NCBI GenBank assembly: GCA_026874595.1
Contig: CM049312.1
Location: 70,648,929-70,712,928 of the forward strand
Origin: Sipunculus nudus
Taxonomy: Eukaryota > Annelida > Sipuncula > Golfingiida > Sipunculidae
Direction: 5' to 3'
Length of the DNA: 64,000 nucleotides
The notes below the pieces were generated by a model. It was given only the letters and a program-made list of their open reading frames with translations, was not told the origin of the DNA and searched no databases. Position 1 is the stretch's first letter. The number at the start of each line of letters is the position of its first letter. The position numbers and the translations under genes were made by a program. Positions 13,001 through 24,010 of the stretch are shown one piece after another.

Positions 13001-13558
13001 TGAAAAGTCTAGCTTGAAATGTGTCCACAACCTTTTCAAAGAAGTGGATCCTGTGACCCTGACCTTTGACCTTGTGGCCTCAAAATCTATAGGATTCTTC
13101 TCCAACTTAGTAGGTGAGCTATATGTGAAAAATCAAAGAATTGGGATGAAAGGGTTGGCTTAAAATGCATCCACAGGCTTTTCAAAGAAGAGGCTCCTGT
13201 GACCTTGACCTTTGACCTTTTGACCTAAAAAAAATTATGGTTCTTCCCCTGTTGGTAGGTGAGCTGTATGTGAAAGATGGAAGGTTTGGGATGAAAATTT
13301 TGTCTCAAAGAGTTATTTCTGGGGGGTGCAAACACACCCCATAACTTCGAGAATATAGGTCGCAGTGACCTAATTTCAGGGTTGCAAGGAGATCTTTTTA
13401 TAACCTCTAAGACTGCATAGAGTTCATGGCCCTAGCCCCCTACAGTTACAATTTGTGCCCTGCTAACGGACGGACGGCCGGCCGGACGGACAGACGGAAG
13501 GACGACGGACAAAGACCCATCGCTATAGCCCAGCATGACTGAAAGTCAGCTGAGCTAA
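10074..13558. mobile_element. Family A element A1 (HINE-like), inserted in the CR1-like LINE
   Basis: Starts CAAGTGACCC and ends CAGCTGAGCTAA, the same termini as copies at 18985, 52108 and 57951. A perfect palindrome TGACCCATGGGTCA lies at 10078-10091. GCTCAGCTG (10096-10104) is the reverse complement of CAGCTGAGC (13547-13555), a 9-bp subterminal inverted repeat. Toward the right there are core repeats with TGACCTTTGACC (about 12780-13310), then a GACGG-type microsatellite (about 13469-13510), then an imperfect hairpin AGCccAGCatGACTgaaAGTC. No ORF of its own was recognised. Without nested element B the length is about 2.43 kb, matching A2 and A3. Confidence 0.6.
10994..12046. mobile_element. 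Family B element nested in A1 (HINE-like)
   Basis: Absent at the matching site of A2 and A3, which fixes its borders. Starts CAACGAGAATATC and ends GAGGGCTAA. AGCCCTCAGCC (11023-11033) is the exact reverse complement of GGCTGAGGGCT (12034-12044), an 11-bp subterminal inverted repeat. The 3' end also folds: AGCCCatCAGCCT pairs with AGGCTGaGGGCT (12018-12044). The middle is nearly three tandem units of about 305 bp (11165-11950), each with AGGTCAAGGTCA. A GACGG microsatellite follows at about 11955-12000. No coding capacity. Confidence 0.6.
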
Positions 13559-15237
13559 TAAAAATGAATGATTTAGTCTGTCAAATCCTTTTCTTATGTC
13601 CATGAAGCAAGCTGCACCAATTTTATTATTGTTCATGTTTGTTAAACATTCATCTATTACTGTGTGCAGTGCGAGAGGCGCAGATCTATTTGAGAGATAA
13701 GCAAACTGTTTATCCGAGAATACTTTGTTTTTATAGAAAAAAGGAAATTAAGTTATGTTAGACGAATGATTCCAATATCTTAGGTATATGACCAATGATA
13801 GATATTGGTCGATAATTATTTGGGTCACTCTTCTTACCCAAGCCTTTATATATAGGAACGATCTTGGCAGTTTTCCAATCATTAGGGATTATACCACTTT
13901 GAAGAGAACAATTAAACAGATACGCAAGACATTGTGAAATGAATGGAGCAACTATTTTTAGAAGAATACCAGACATACCAAGAATATCGTCAGAGATAGG
14001 AGGGCTAATTTTTAATAACTGTGATAAAACGAAATTTGTTGATCGGACGGAAAATGGAAGGCTTTGGAAGGAGGAGGTTCTGGATTGCCATCAATGGGGT
14101 CGGTGTTATGAAAACTATTACCAATATTAGCCCCTATCATACTATACAGATTCCACCTGGTTTCGAATTATCATACAAGATTAATTTATTGCAATACTGA
14201 CGACGAGCTTTACGTATTTCTTTAATAACTTGGTTTTGAAAACATCTATACAATTTCCAGTCACGGGTATTATTTGTTAGTTTAGCCTTCCTATGGGCGG
14301 ATTCTCTGGAGTGTATCATTTTAAGTACTGCAATAGTAATCCATTTCTTATGAGTTAATCGTATTCTGCGCTCATAAAATGGAGCACAAGTGTTACATAT
14401 TTTAATAAATTCATAGCGCCACATTTGCCATGGTAAGTTTATATCTGTTATTTGCGAGGTGTGAGTAAGAAATGTAGATGAAAGCAATTCATCAATAAAT
14501 TTGATCCAGTTCAATTGACGGAGGCTCCGAGAAAATACTAACTTAGAAGACTTATTCTGTGGTTGTTTATTTATTACATCCGTAACGAGAAAATGGTCAC
14601 TTCGGCTTAAGGGATACACAGCTGAGGTTGAGAACATATTCGGATCAGACGATAAAATCTTTAATCGTAGAAGACGTCGGACTTACTCTGGTTGGCTCGG
14701 TTACTATTTGATGAAAGCCAAACATTTTCTCTAACAAATCTAATTTGCTGTTGATGACCTTTTCGTGACATTTGTAATCAATATTAAAATCGCCCAACAA
14801 AATAACGTGCTAATAACTACTAACAGCTTTTCCAACAATATTTAACAGTTCATCAAAGGAATCAACGTTAGCACTACGTGGTCTGTTAATTGAACCGATT
14901 AAAAACTTTTTCATCCCGACGTTTACAGTTCCCCAAAACTTTCTACAACGTTACGTTTAAAGGGAATACGCTCTGGTTTCAATGATTGTAAAACATAAGT
15001 GACGACGCCACCACCTTGCTGGTTCCTATTAAATCTGAAGAGAGAATAATTATCAATACGAAGCTCCGAATCAGTTTTATTTTTATCGAGCCAGGATTCA
15101 GTAAATGTGAAAACATGTTGTCTTAGACGCGAGAAAATTAAACGAATCTCATCTAATTTTGGGAGCAAGCTACGACCATTTAGATGAGCTAACAGTGTAC
15201 CTTTGGAGGCAGAACGATTAAGTAAGGGTTTAAACAA
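13559..15237 (-). pseudogene. LINE ORF2: apurinic-type endonuclease, linker and start of reverse transcriptase, frameshifted
   Basis: The product would nick DNA and reverse-transcribe the LINE RNA. From right to left: endonuclease N-terminus in an open stretch (14923-15237) with LLAHLNGRSLLPKLDEIR, FTESWLD and GGGVVTYV; then, in another frame (about 14640-14923), ILLGDFNID and QIVTEPTR; then SDHFLV at about 14590, the last endonuclease block. The linker occupies 14137-14637. RT begins with FVLSQLLKISPPISDDI and the open stretch 13758-13976 (PNDWKTAKIVPIYKG, NNYRPISII), and motif A FMDIRKGFD lies near 13580. At least three frameshifts and several stops are visible, so it is inactive. Family assignment is firm at LINE level, less so at clade level. 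Confidence 0.85.
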
Positions 15238-15321
15238 AGGATAGGGATCAACATCAGTAGTGATTTTACGAGACTGGTCTAACTTGATGTACGTAGATTG
15301 GATGAAGTGGGAGTGGTACTG

Positions 15322-16539
15322 CTAACCAAATTCTAATGACTCGGTATTAATATGCACAGCATTAGTCTTAGCGAGAACATCAATGAGTGTTGCAAAATTA
15401 CTCTTCATGATTTTACAACCTTTCCTATTTAGATGAATGCCATCACTCCCTATACAAGGGGTATGTATGTTAACATTGTCCAAAAATGACCATTTGTTAT
15501 TGATACAAATGACCTCAATAGCAGCAGTGACTAGTCGTAATGTTCTATCTTCATCGCTTGTACACCTTCCTTTGATAAATGAGCTAAAGATAAAATTGGT
15601 CATGTCATTATTATTACGCAATACTGTCTTAAGTGCTCTAAGTCTTTTAATAAATGTAGCTGCGGATTCTTGTTCAATATGATTAGTCCTGACGTGAATG
15701 ATGACTGCGTCATCGGCAACTCGAGCAACATGATTGATAGTTTGCTGAATCGTATAACACTTGGAATTCTTAGTAATTGAAACATCATTTGCGGCTTCTA
15801 ATTCAGCAACATCAAGCCTTTTGGTCATGGGGTCGCCAAGTATAGTGAGGCCTAGGTGAGATTTTCGGCCTGATATAGCGTTTTTGCGCCTCGTCTCTGC
15901 AGAAGCATTTGTCGTGGACTGTCTTTGTCTGTCTCCCTCGGTGATAGGGGAACATCGCAGAGTTTGTGGAGACTGGGATACAGAGGTATAGGTTTCATCA
16001 TCATCCTGAATGGATATGTCACCCTCATAATCAGTTTTGTCTGAAACCGTGATCTCGACAGGGTCGGCAGCCACAGATTCATTGGCACAATCATCAGATT
16101 ATGTGGAACAATGGGAGGCACGGTCAATTGTAGGGTATGATATGGAAGAGTCCATGTCAGATTTACAGGTCATCTTGGACAGTTCCTGCCTGAGCTGAGC
16201 ATTTTCGCTTTTGAGTTTCTCACATTCATTGCATTTTGTAGACACTACTTTAACGAGATCCATGTGTAGCTGTATACGATTGTTAAGTTTTTGATTAAAA
16301 TTCTCAACAGTGTTAGGAAGAAAGCGACATTTAGAACAAGTCAACACCGCGGGAAAATCTTTTTCAGCGTCATCAATGCATGACCAGTGGAACCACGTGA
16401 CGCATATAGTGCACTGAATCATTGGTTTATTGTTATATTTATGTTGGTACACACAGTCCGTAGGGCAGTATGTAGGATCTGTTTGGGCTTCATTGTTGTT
16501 TGCACGGGTCGTCCTTTTGAAAGTTGGTTTCTTTGACAA
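15322..16539 (-). pseudogene. LINE ORF1: PHD-type zinc finger, coiled coil and SGNH-like domain, one in-frame stop
   Basis: Two open stretches (16099-16539 and 15322-16074) lie in the same frame, separated by a single TAA near 16100, so they were one ORF1 of about 400 codons. Residues 25-71 hold C25, C29, C43, C46, H51, C54, C68 and C71, a Cys4-His-Cys3 PHD pattern with WFHWSC. Residues 80-125 look like a coiled coil. The second part has block I as LGDPM where SGNH hydrolases have GDS, HVRTNHI where GTND is usual, and an intact DGIHLN block V. The serine nucleophile is therefore missing. CR1-type ORF1 proteins bind RNA and carry esterase-like domains; catalysis here is unlikely. Confidence 0.8.
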
Positions 16540-16680
16540 TTTCCTGAGTTTTTCTTGAACTGCATTTTATACGCCATTAGCTATGTACCAACTGTCACAC
16601 TGTCTAATGTCCTCCGATACATTACTTTCTGAAGCCATCTTGTTTCGAATGTCCCTGTAGCATTTGGTTTTAGTAAAAGT

Positions 16681-17033
16681 AGCTGCCTGGCAAAGGTTTG
16701 GAATGAAAGGTCTAGCTTGAAATGTGTCCACAACCTTTTAAAAAAAGTGGATCCTGTGACCCTGACCTTTGACCTTGTGACCTCATCATCTATAGGATTC
16801 TTCTCCCACTTTGTAGGTGAGCTACATGTGAAAGATCAAAGAATTGGGATGAAAGGTTTGGCTTAAAATGCATCCTGAGGCTTTTCAAAGAAGTTGGTTC
16901 TGTGACCTTGACCTTTGACCTTGTGACCTCAAAATAATTATGGTTCTTTCCCTGTTGGTAGGTGAGCTGTATGTGAAAGATGGTAGGTTTGGGATGAAAC
17001 TTTTGGCTAAAAGAATTATTTCTGCATAGAAAG
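16681..17033. repeat. Family A core-repeat fragment without termini
   Basis: Matches the core repeats of A1 (about 12990-13315), including two TGACCTTGACCTTTGACC-type blocks, and stops at ATTATTTCT where A1 continues into its tail. It has neither the microsatellite nor the hairpin. Confidence 0.8.
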
Positions 17034-18080
17034 ATACTTCTGAATGTATAAAAATCAACATACCTGTTAACCTATAAAACGTTGATCGTGTATAAAAAGT
17101 CTTAGCTCTTTGTGTCCACTCAATGGAAAAATGCTCCCTATTAAAAGATTCATGTGGACATGCATTCCGCGCTTGAATTTAAAATCGTTAATTCCTTTTG
17201 ACAGAGTAAAATTCCTTAACAGGCGATATAATGGAAATGGGGTACAGTGGGGATAACAGGTCGTCTCGTGAAAAAGCGTGACGGGCGAAAAATGTTTTGC
17301 TGAAAATTTGTAGAGGGTTAGAGTAAGGACATATCAATATTCCATTTCATTTTGGGCGTAATAAGAATCAATATATATTTTCTTATAAACCATCATGACA
17401 AAGGACCATTCCTTTGTCCCCACGTGGAAGCCACCCATTCTTGTTTATTTGTTCTGCCACTCGAAAGGGGAACTCCTGTTACTGAAGCATGACAGTGTTC
17501 AAACATGAAACGCATAGACGTGAACACATGACTGATTTTAAAGGAGATTCTGATGGAGGTCTGTACGCCCTGACTACAGATTCTAGTGTGTTATCAAGTT
17601 AAAGATGTAATGGTGATATTTTTTTTCATGTTTCACCGTCCCTACAGACAACGGATCTTAAAAAAATATATGTGAACCCTCCCCCCCCCCCCCTTAGACC
17701 CATCCCCCACCCAGCCTGAATGATAATTAAGTTGTGGGGCTTCTTTTTGAAAAAAAAATCATAAAACACATGACTTAGCCATGGTTATCATGGAAAGATA
17801 TTTTTTGAATGTATAAAAATCAACATACCTGTAACCCATGAAAATTTGTCAAACGGTGGTCACATCACTGACTCAGTGCCCATTGTTGACCAAACTGAAA
17901 AGCCCTCGCACTGAAAGCGGAGTCACGTGGTCTTTGGACACGCGTAAGCACGTGTTGCACAGAAATGCCTTTTGGGCAGGACATGCGCTTTGGCCACGGT
18001 CTTAACAGGCCAGTGAAAATCCCCGAGGCGCCTCCTAAAAAACTTTACAGGCATGGTGGACCTTGCAGCTCAAAAGAAAT
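17034..18080. other. Unrecognised intergenic DNA
   Basis: No ORF, RNA gene or recognised transposon end. Two imperfect direct copies of a stretch containing GAATGTATAAAAATCAACAT lie near 17043 and 17808. A poly-C run is at about 17681-17695. Confidence 0.5.
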
Positions 18081-18222
18081 AAGGGGCACCTAATAGAGAA
18101 ATATTAAAATTATTAAATATTTAGCTTAAAGGGCATAATCCCGACAAAATAAAACAAACATGTCCCAGAGGAGCACACCACCGATACGTCTGCCGAATTT
18201 GGAGAATAAGGTAAACCGTGGT
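18081..18222. repeat. Solitary copy of the family C spacer
   Basis: Same sequence as the spacer at 1524-1703 up to GTAAACCGTGGTCT, but with no family C element on either side. After GGTCT it diverges into Gypsy-flanking DNA. Confidence 0.8.
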
Positions 18223-18454
18223 CTGTATAAAGTCCATAGAATATCTGTAACTATGCAATTATCGGAGTAGTTCCCAAGACTGACGAGAAAGTCGCACCCT
18301 TTAGTGCCCGCTGGTATATTCCTTTCTTCCCGGCTCTAAACACAAAGTTTTCTCTAAAAACTTTCTTTTTGCGATCACAATCACTAAGTTTTTATAACAT
18401 TTAAAAACCATCTTATTTACAACATTACATTAACATCTTGTTTGCAACATTTCA
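18223..18454. other. AT-rich DNA downstream of the broken Gypsy element
   Basis: On the minus strand this follows the RNase H end and a stop. No integrase is encoded here. It may be 3' untranslated or LTR sequence, but I could not define an LTR. Confidence 0.35.
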
Positions 18455-18984
18455 TATACATCTCAATAAACAATCAGCAAATATATTGTCTTTCCCTTTA
18501 ATGTATCCGGTTATCAAGATTATAATCCTGTAAAAACGAATTCCATCTCAACAGTCTTTGATTTTCACACTTTAACTTGTTCATGAACGTGAGGGGATTG
18601 TGATCACTGAAGGCAATGATAGGCTTGACTGATGAAGTATCATAAACTTCATAATGTTGCAATGCCAAAATCAAAGCCAAACATTCTTTTTCAACAGTGG
18701 AGTAGCTTATCTGGTTTGCATTAAACTTTCTTCAAAAACAAGAAATTGGATGATCTATGCCATCACTGCCTTCTGGTAAAAACACAGCATCAGCAGCAGT
18801 ATCAATAGCATCTAAAGCTAACTTAAAGGGTACAGGAAAGTCTGGAGCTGCTAAAACTTGTGAACTTTGCAGGATTGTTTTCAAATTCTGAAATGAATTT
18901 TCACACTGAACATTTTGGGTAAAGTTTCAGCTACAGCAGAAAAAATTTGGACAAAACTTCCTGTAGTATCCAACCATACCAAAA
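18455..18984 (-). pseudogene. Gypsy pol fragment: end of RT and RNase H
   Basis: Minus-strand translation gives FGMVGYYRKFCPNF (RT connection, about 18970), then APDFPVPFKLALDA, then RNase H with YSTVEKECLALILALQHYEVY, FSDHNPLTF and, in a shifted frame, GYIKGKDNIFAD at about 18475-18510. There is a TGA in the middle (about 18730) and frameshifts on both sides. The fragment joins 21387-22414 across element A2: the KRS codons at 21387 continue into FFGMVG here. No integrase follows the RNase H end, which is unusual for most Gypsy elements. Confidence 0.85.
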
Positions 18985-21386
18985 CAAGTGACCCATTGGT
19001 CATGACGCTCACCTGCCAAGCATGACCTGCGACATCATGGGCTGAGATTCACAACTTCCAGTCAAATTTTGAAGAACCAATTTGCCAATTTGTTGAAATT
19101 TTCTACGACAACAGAAATATATATCACCTATGTCTGGTTAAAACACAGTGAATTGATGGTCTGAGGAAAATGTATGATTGTTAAGGTATCCAGAACTATT
19201 CCCATAGCTTACTTGATACCTGTCAGTCTCAAAAGGAACACCACAAAGGGCAAATATAAGATCAAAATATATAGCAAAAAATCAAGGAAATCCATGCAAG
19301 AATTATAAAGAAACAGGTGCTTCTGTATGAATTTTTATTCAATACAAGCCAACTGTAGGGCACTATCATATATGATGATAATATTTATTAAGAAATATTT
19401 GACCCAATCCTTTGCAAGATTACATTAATATACGTCCGACTGCCTTCACTTTAACAGTTCTTGAGATAATATGATCAAAAGGAATTTAAAGATGGTTGCC
19501 TGGTGGCCATTTTGAACTTCTGACAGGTCTGAAATCAGACAACAACCATTCCCTAAATCGGACCAAAAATTGAAGGAAAATTACTGAAACTGCACTGAAA
19601 AAAAGGGATTTCTAAGGTGGCTAACTGGCAGACATAATAGATTTCTGACAAGTCTGACATTTAATATCACACATCCTCCAATAAGAGACCAAACTTGGGG
19701 CAAATTCTCCAAATGATGTTACAGTAATGAATGTCCAAAACAATTCAAAAGGCATGTTCAGGCGCTCAAATCAGATTTATAGATATGGAAATGTAAAAGT
19801 GAAGGTCCAATATTTTTTATTATCACTCTGCTTTTCAATGGGGTCAACAGGGTTGGTAAAGCAGAAAGCATGACTAAGAGTCTAGTAATAAAATAAAGCC
19901 ATCCTAAATCAAGTACACATCCACATATTATGAGAACAAACACTTGCTTTTATATGTGGTGATTTCTATAAAAATATTCAGATATCTAGGAAACTAAGTT
20001 TATTGCTATGATTCCATAAAATAAACTGCAAAATGTTCTCATCATCTTATAAATCAGTAGCTAAACCTTAATACTATACTCTCATAGTGTTAATTCCTGG
20101 CTGAAGTATTCCAACAACAGTGTTTTGTTATGCAGTAACGAGTTACTTATCACTCAGCCTTATCACTTAATAGCTTGATACAAAAGGGAGTCATATGTCA
20201 CCAGTGTCACTCACAATTACAGCCACACGGTGAGATGTACCAGCTGGAGTGCAAGCTTATATATACAAGAAAAATAGAGATGGTCTACAAAATAAGTTGA
20301 CCTGACCTATGACCTTGGCCTTTTGCCCACATATCAACTGGATTCTTTCTAAATGATGGGTAACTACTAACCAATTTCATCTGGCCGGGTGTAATTACTT
20401 GGCAACCAATGAGTAAATAACTTAGACCTGCAACCTTTAACCTCCTGACCAGCTGACCTCAAAATCAATTAGTTTTTTCTTCATGCAAAAAGACCCATAA
20501 ATATGAAGTTTGAATCACATTCAGTGATGCATAGATGTGGCATATGTGAAAGACTGTAGGTTTGGGTTGAACAGTTTCACTTGAAATAAGTCCACAAGCA
20601 TTGAGAACAATATTGTGACCTTGACCTTTTACCTTTTGAACTCAACATCAATAGGTTTATTCCCCTATTTGTAGGTAAGCCATATATGACAGATGGAAAG
20701 TATAGATTGAAAAGGTTGCCTGAAAATGACTCCACGCAAGAAGAGGGTGCTGTGAACTTGACCTTTGACCTCAAATCAACAGGTCTTTTCCACTGTTGGC
20801 AGAGAAGCGATATCAGTGCTGAAAGGTTTGGAATGAAAAGTCTAGCTTGAAATGTGTCCACAACCTTTTCAAAGAAGTGGATCCTGTGACCCTGACCTTT
20901 GACCTTGTGACCTCAACATCTATAGGATTCTTCTCCCACTTAGTAGGTGAGCTATATGTGAAAGATCAAAGAATTGGCATGGAAGGTTTGGCTTAAAATG
21001 CATCCACAGGCTTTTCAAAGAAGTTGGTTCTGTGACCTTGACCTTTGACCTTGTGACCTCAAAATAATTATGGTTCTTTCCCTGTTGGTAGGTGAGCTGT
21101 ATGTGAAAGATGTAAGGTTTGGAATGAAAGTTTTGGCTAAAAGAATTATTTCTTGGGGTGCAAACACACCCCATAACTTCGAGAATATAGGTCTCAGTGA
21201 CCTAATATCAGGTTTGCAAGATCTTTTTAGAACCTCTAAGACTGCATAGGGTTCATGGCCCATGCCCCTACGGTTACGATTTGTGCCCTGCTAACGGTCG
21301 GACGGACGGCCGGACGGACAGACGGAAGGACGACGGACAAAGACCCATCGCTATAGCCCAGCATGACTGGAAGTCAGCTGAGCTAA
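18985..21386. mobile_element. Family A element A2, inserted in Gypsy pol
   Basis: Starts CAAGTGACCC and ends CAGCTGAGCTAA; 2402 bp. Organisation as A1 but without nested element B. The terminal palindrome has one mismatch (TGACCCATTGGTCA). Core repeats lie at about 20600-21140 and the GACGG-type tract at about 21297-21335. Removing it rejoins the pol reading frame with at most 1-2 bp duplicated, so the insertion site is well defined. Confidence 0.65.
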
Positions 21387-22414
21387 GAACGCTTGTTGTT
21401 TTCTGATCTAAGAAATGCAGGAATAGCACTTACTTTAGCATCAACAGGTTTTACTTGACCCAGTCCTACAATATGACCAAAAAATGTTACTTGTGCGTGA
21501 AAAAAACTCAGATTAGACTAATTTGACGGTCAGACGTGCTTCGCTGAGTTTTTCGAAGAGGTCGCAAAGAATCTGCAGTGTTTTCTCCCAGATGTCGCTG
21601 TATACTATGAGGTAATCAATATACTGTCGCAGCCCTGAATTTTGACAACCATATGGATGAGGCGTTTGAACGTGACTGGCGAGTTCTTCATGCCAAACGG
21701 CATAACTTTATACTGGTACAGTGCTTGCGGCGTCACAAATGCGTACACTTCTTTCGCTCGTTCTGTCAGCCGAACTTGCCAGAATCCTTTTAGCAAGTCA
21801 AACATGGAGACATATCTGGAGCTACCGACTCTATCAATACAATTATCGATCCTCGGAAATGGGAACGTATCAGTCTTGGTGACAGAGTTCACTTTTCGAT
21901 AATCGGTGCACATACGGTAACTTCCATCAGGTTTGGGCACAGGAATACATGGTGAACTCCAGTTACTGTTACTAGTTTCAATAAAATCATGGTCCAGCAA
22001 ATATTGAACCTTATCTTGTATATACTTTTGCTTTTCTGGATTCAGTCTATAAGGATGCTGCTTGACAGCGTTTGCCTCGCCAACATCGACGTCATGGCAC
22101 AATATGCAAGTTCGTGTTGGAATGCCACTAAACAAATGTCTCTAATTCTGCAGCAGGTTCTTGAGGTCTTGTTGTTGTAGTACGGTAAGGTGTGACAGTT
22201 TGGCATCAAGGTTGTTAAGCACGTCTGGTTTTTTCAGTGGTACTGTTCCACACTGAAAGTCTACATCACACTTACAATCAGTATCTATTTTAACTGGGTC
22301 TGGGTCAGTTTTTACACAATTAACAGCAGTAACATTATGTACAACATCTCATGTGCTATTTCTCTCATAATATGGTTTCAACATGCTAAAATGGCACAGT
22401 TGTAACGTTTTTGA
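21387..22414 (-). pseudogene. Gypsy pol fragment: integrase C-terminal signature followed by reverse transcriptase (Gmr1-like order)
   Basis: Reading the minus strand from the right: QLCHFSMLKPYYER (about 22370-22410), a motif that normally ends integrase; a linker with KLSHLTVLQQQDL; then the longest open piece (21605-22135) with HDVDVGEANAVKQHPYR, SSPCIPVPKPDGSYRMCTDY, MFDLLKGFWQV (RT motif A) and MPFGMKNSPVTF (motif B). The catalytic YxDD box at about 21615 reads YIDYL, so one of the two aspartates is lost. A stop interrupts the linker and another follows the palm. Integrase signature before RT, with none after RNase H, is the known layout of Gmr1-type Gypsy elements. The right edge meets the tRNA array at 22415. 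Confidence 0.8.
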
Positions 22415-22615
22415 TCTTCTATCTGGTCGCATGGAAGGATTGTGTAACCCATCAAGAGTATGCAGCGTTGCACGGTGATAGAACGTAGCTGACTTGTTCA
22501 GAAACGAAAGGAACCCGATCGGGTTCTTACAATCTCAATAATCAGAAAATGCGTGCGGGCTCATCGCCATTCATAATGATGTCTATAATTTTCTTACGGG
22601 GCGCCTATTCTGTAA

Positions 22616-22697
22616 GCAGTCTTGGCCAAGTGGTTTAAGCATTGCACTTGAAATCCAATGTGCTCTGCACGCGCAGGTTCGAATCCTGCAGGCTGCG
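22616..22697 (+). pseudogene. tRNA-Ser(TGA) copy 1, degenerate
   Basis: First unit of the array. Changes in the D arm and anticodon stem (TTGCA facing TCCAA) break pairing, while the T arm and acceptor are kept. Its AGA partner is missing because the array starts at 22415. Confidence 0.75.
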
Positions 22698-23626
22698 CTC
22701 TTTCGTTTTGCCAGCTTTTCTCTCAATTGCAAATACGTGTTATAATACCACATCATACAACATGCAAATTAAGAAAGCCTTTGTGAATGAAATCATAGCC
22801 GCAAATATTTTAAGGAGACATCTCATTTTACGGCCCATGGCCAAAACATACGACCAATAAAATACTGCGCGTCGAAATCGTCTGATGTGAACAGGGAGGA
22901 AATATAGGGCAACATGTTCATTTTTGATTGGTGGCAAAAGGTATGCATAATTGTTTGTCCTAAAACTGACGCTGCAAATTTTAAAAATCAAAATCTGTCT
23001 TTCAATCAGGCCATGTGTAGTTGAAATTTCTTAAGTAAATAATATCTGGATCGTTTGAAGAAAAAAAGAAGCTAGATGCGATTCCCCATTGCATGCAAAG
23101 AACGGCACCAAGATGCTGAAGATACCACTTCTGAATGACAAATGCATAATACATGCTTGATTTTTCAAGATATTAATGAACCGCTTTTCCATATTTTGCT
23201 TTCGGTATGGCTTATTTTCACTTCATTAAAAGAAAATTACAAAAGCCGTGTAATACCGTGTTTCATTCTTTGAGCCATTACGACCCTGATAAACCTTCCA
23301 AGACAATGATTGGGCGAAAAGAATTAAAATGAGTCTTTTACCAGAGAAATACGTGCAAACATATCCTTTTCTATTTAAAAAGTCATCAATTTTTAAAAAA
23401 TGCGAAAACCCTCTGTTTATTTGTGCCTTGTAACTTCACCGGTGCACGAGTAGTGTCTGCGACTGTTGAGAATACCGAAAATGGAATGACTACAGAAGAA
23501 AGTATCCTCATAGGGCGAAGATGTTAAAAATGAATAATAGATACCGATCAGCTCTTAACATGTGCGCAGAAAAATAGGAATGCTTATGAAATTCATTTTC
23601 CTTATCGCAATGAAAATGTAACAAAA

Positions 23627-23708
23627 CGCAGTCGGCAGGAATCCAACCTGCGCGGGCAGAGCCCAATAGAATTCTAGTCTATCGCCTTAACCACTCGGCC
23701 TCGACTGC
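23627..23708 (-). pseudogene. tRNA-Ser(AGA) copy 1, degenerate
   Basis: The T-loop core is altered (ATCCAA in place of TTCGAA on the plus strand), the D-stem/acceptor junction has a substitution, and the anticodon loop has lost an A. Anticodon AGA is still readable. Confidence 0.7.
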
Positions 23709-23935
23709 TGTTTAGCACGTCAACACACATCTTGTCTTCTATCTGGTCGCATGGAAGGATTGTGTAACCCATCACGAGTATGCAGCGTTGCACCGTGATA
23801 AAACGTAGCTGACTTGTTCAGAAACGAAAGGAACCGGATTGGGTTCTTACAATCTCAATAATCAGAAAATGCGTGCGGGTTCATCGACATTCATAATGAT
23901 GTCTATAATTTTCACACGGGGCGCCTATTCTGTAA

Positions 23936-24010
23936 GCAGTCTTGGCCGAGTGGTTAAGGCGTTGGACTTGATATCCAATGTGCTCTGCACGCGCTGGTTC
24001 GCAAGCTGCG
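23936..24010 (+). pseudogene. tRNA-Ser(TGA) copy 2, T arm deleted
   Basis: 5' half as consensus apart from one anticodon-loop change (TGATA). After GGTTCG the rest of the T arm is missing and the sequence resumes at the acceptor, so it cannot fold as a tRNA. Confidence 0.85.

Larger units (their letters stand above)
13559..16680 (-). mobile_element. CR1-like non-LTR retrotransposon, 5' part
   Basis: One element read on the minus strand: a short 5' region (16540-16680), ORF1 (PHD finger plus SGNH-like domain), then ORF2 (endonuclease, linker, RT up to motif A). ORF1 of this composition is known from CR1-clade LINEs. The remaining RT is at 9338-10073 beyond the A1 insertion. The right border at about 16680 abuts a family A core fragment; I saw no target duplication there. 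Confidence 0.8.
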
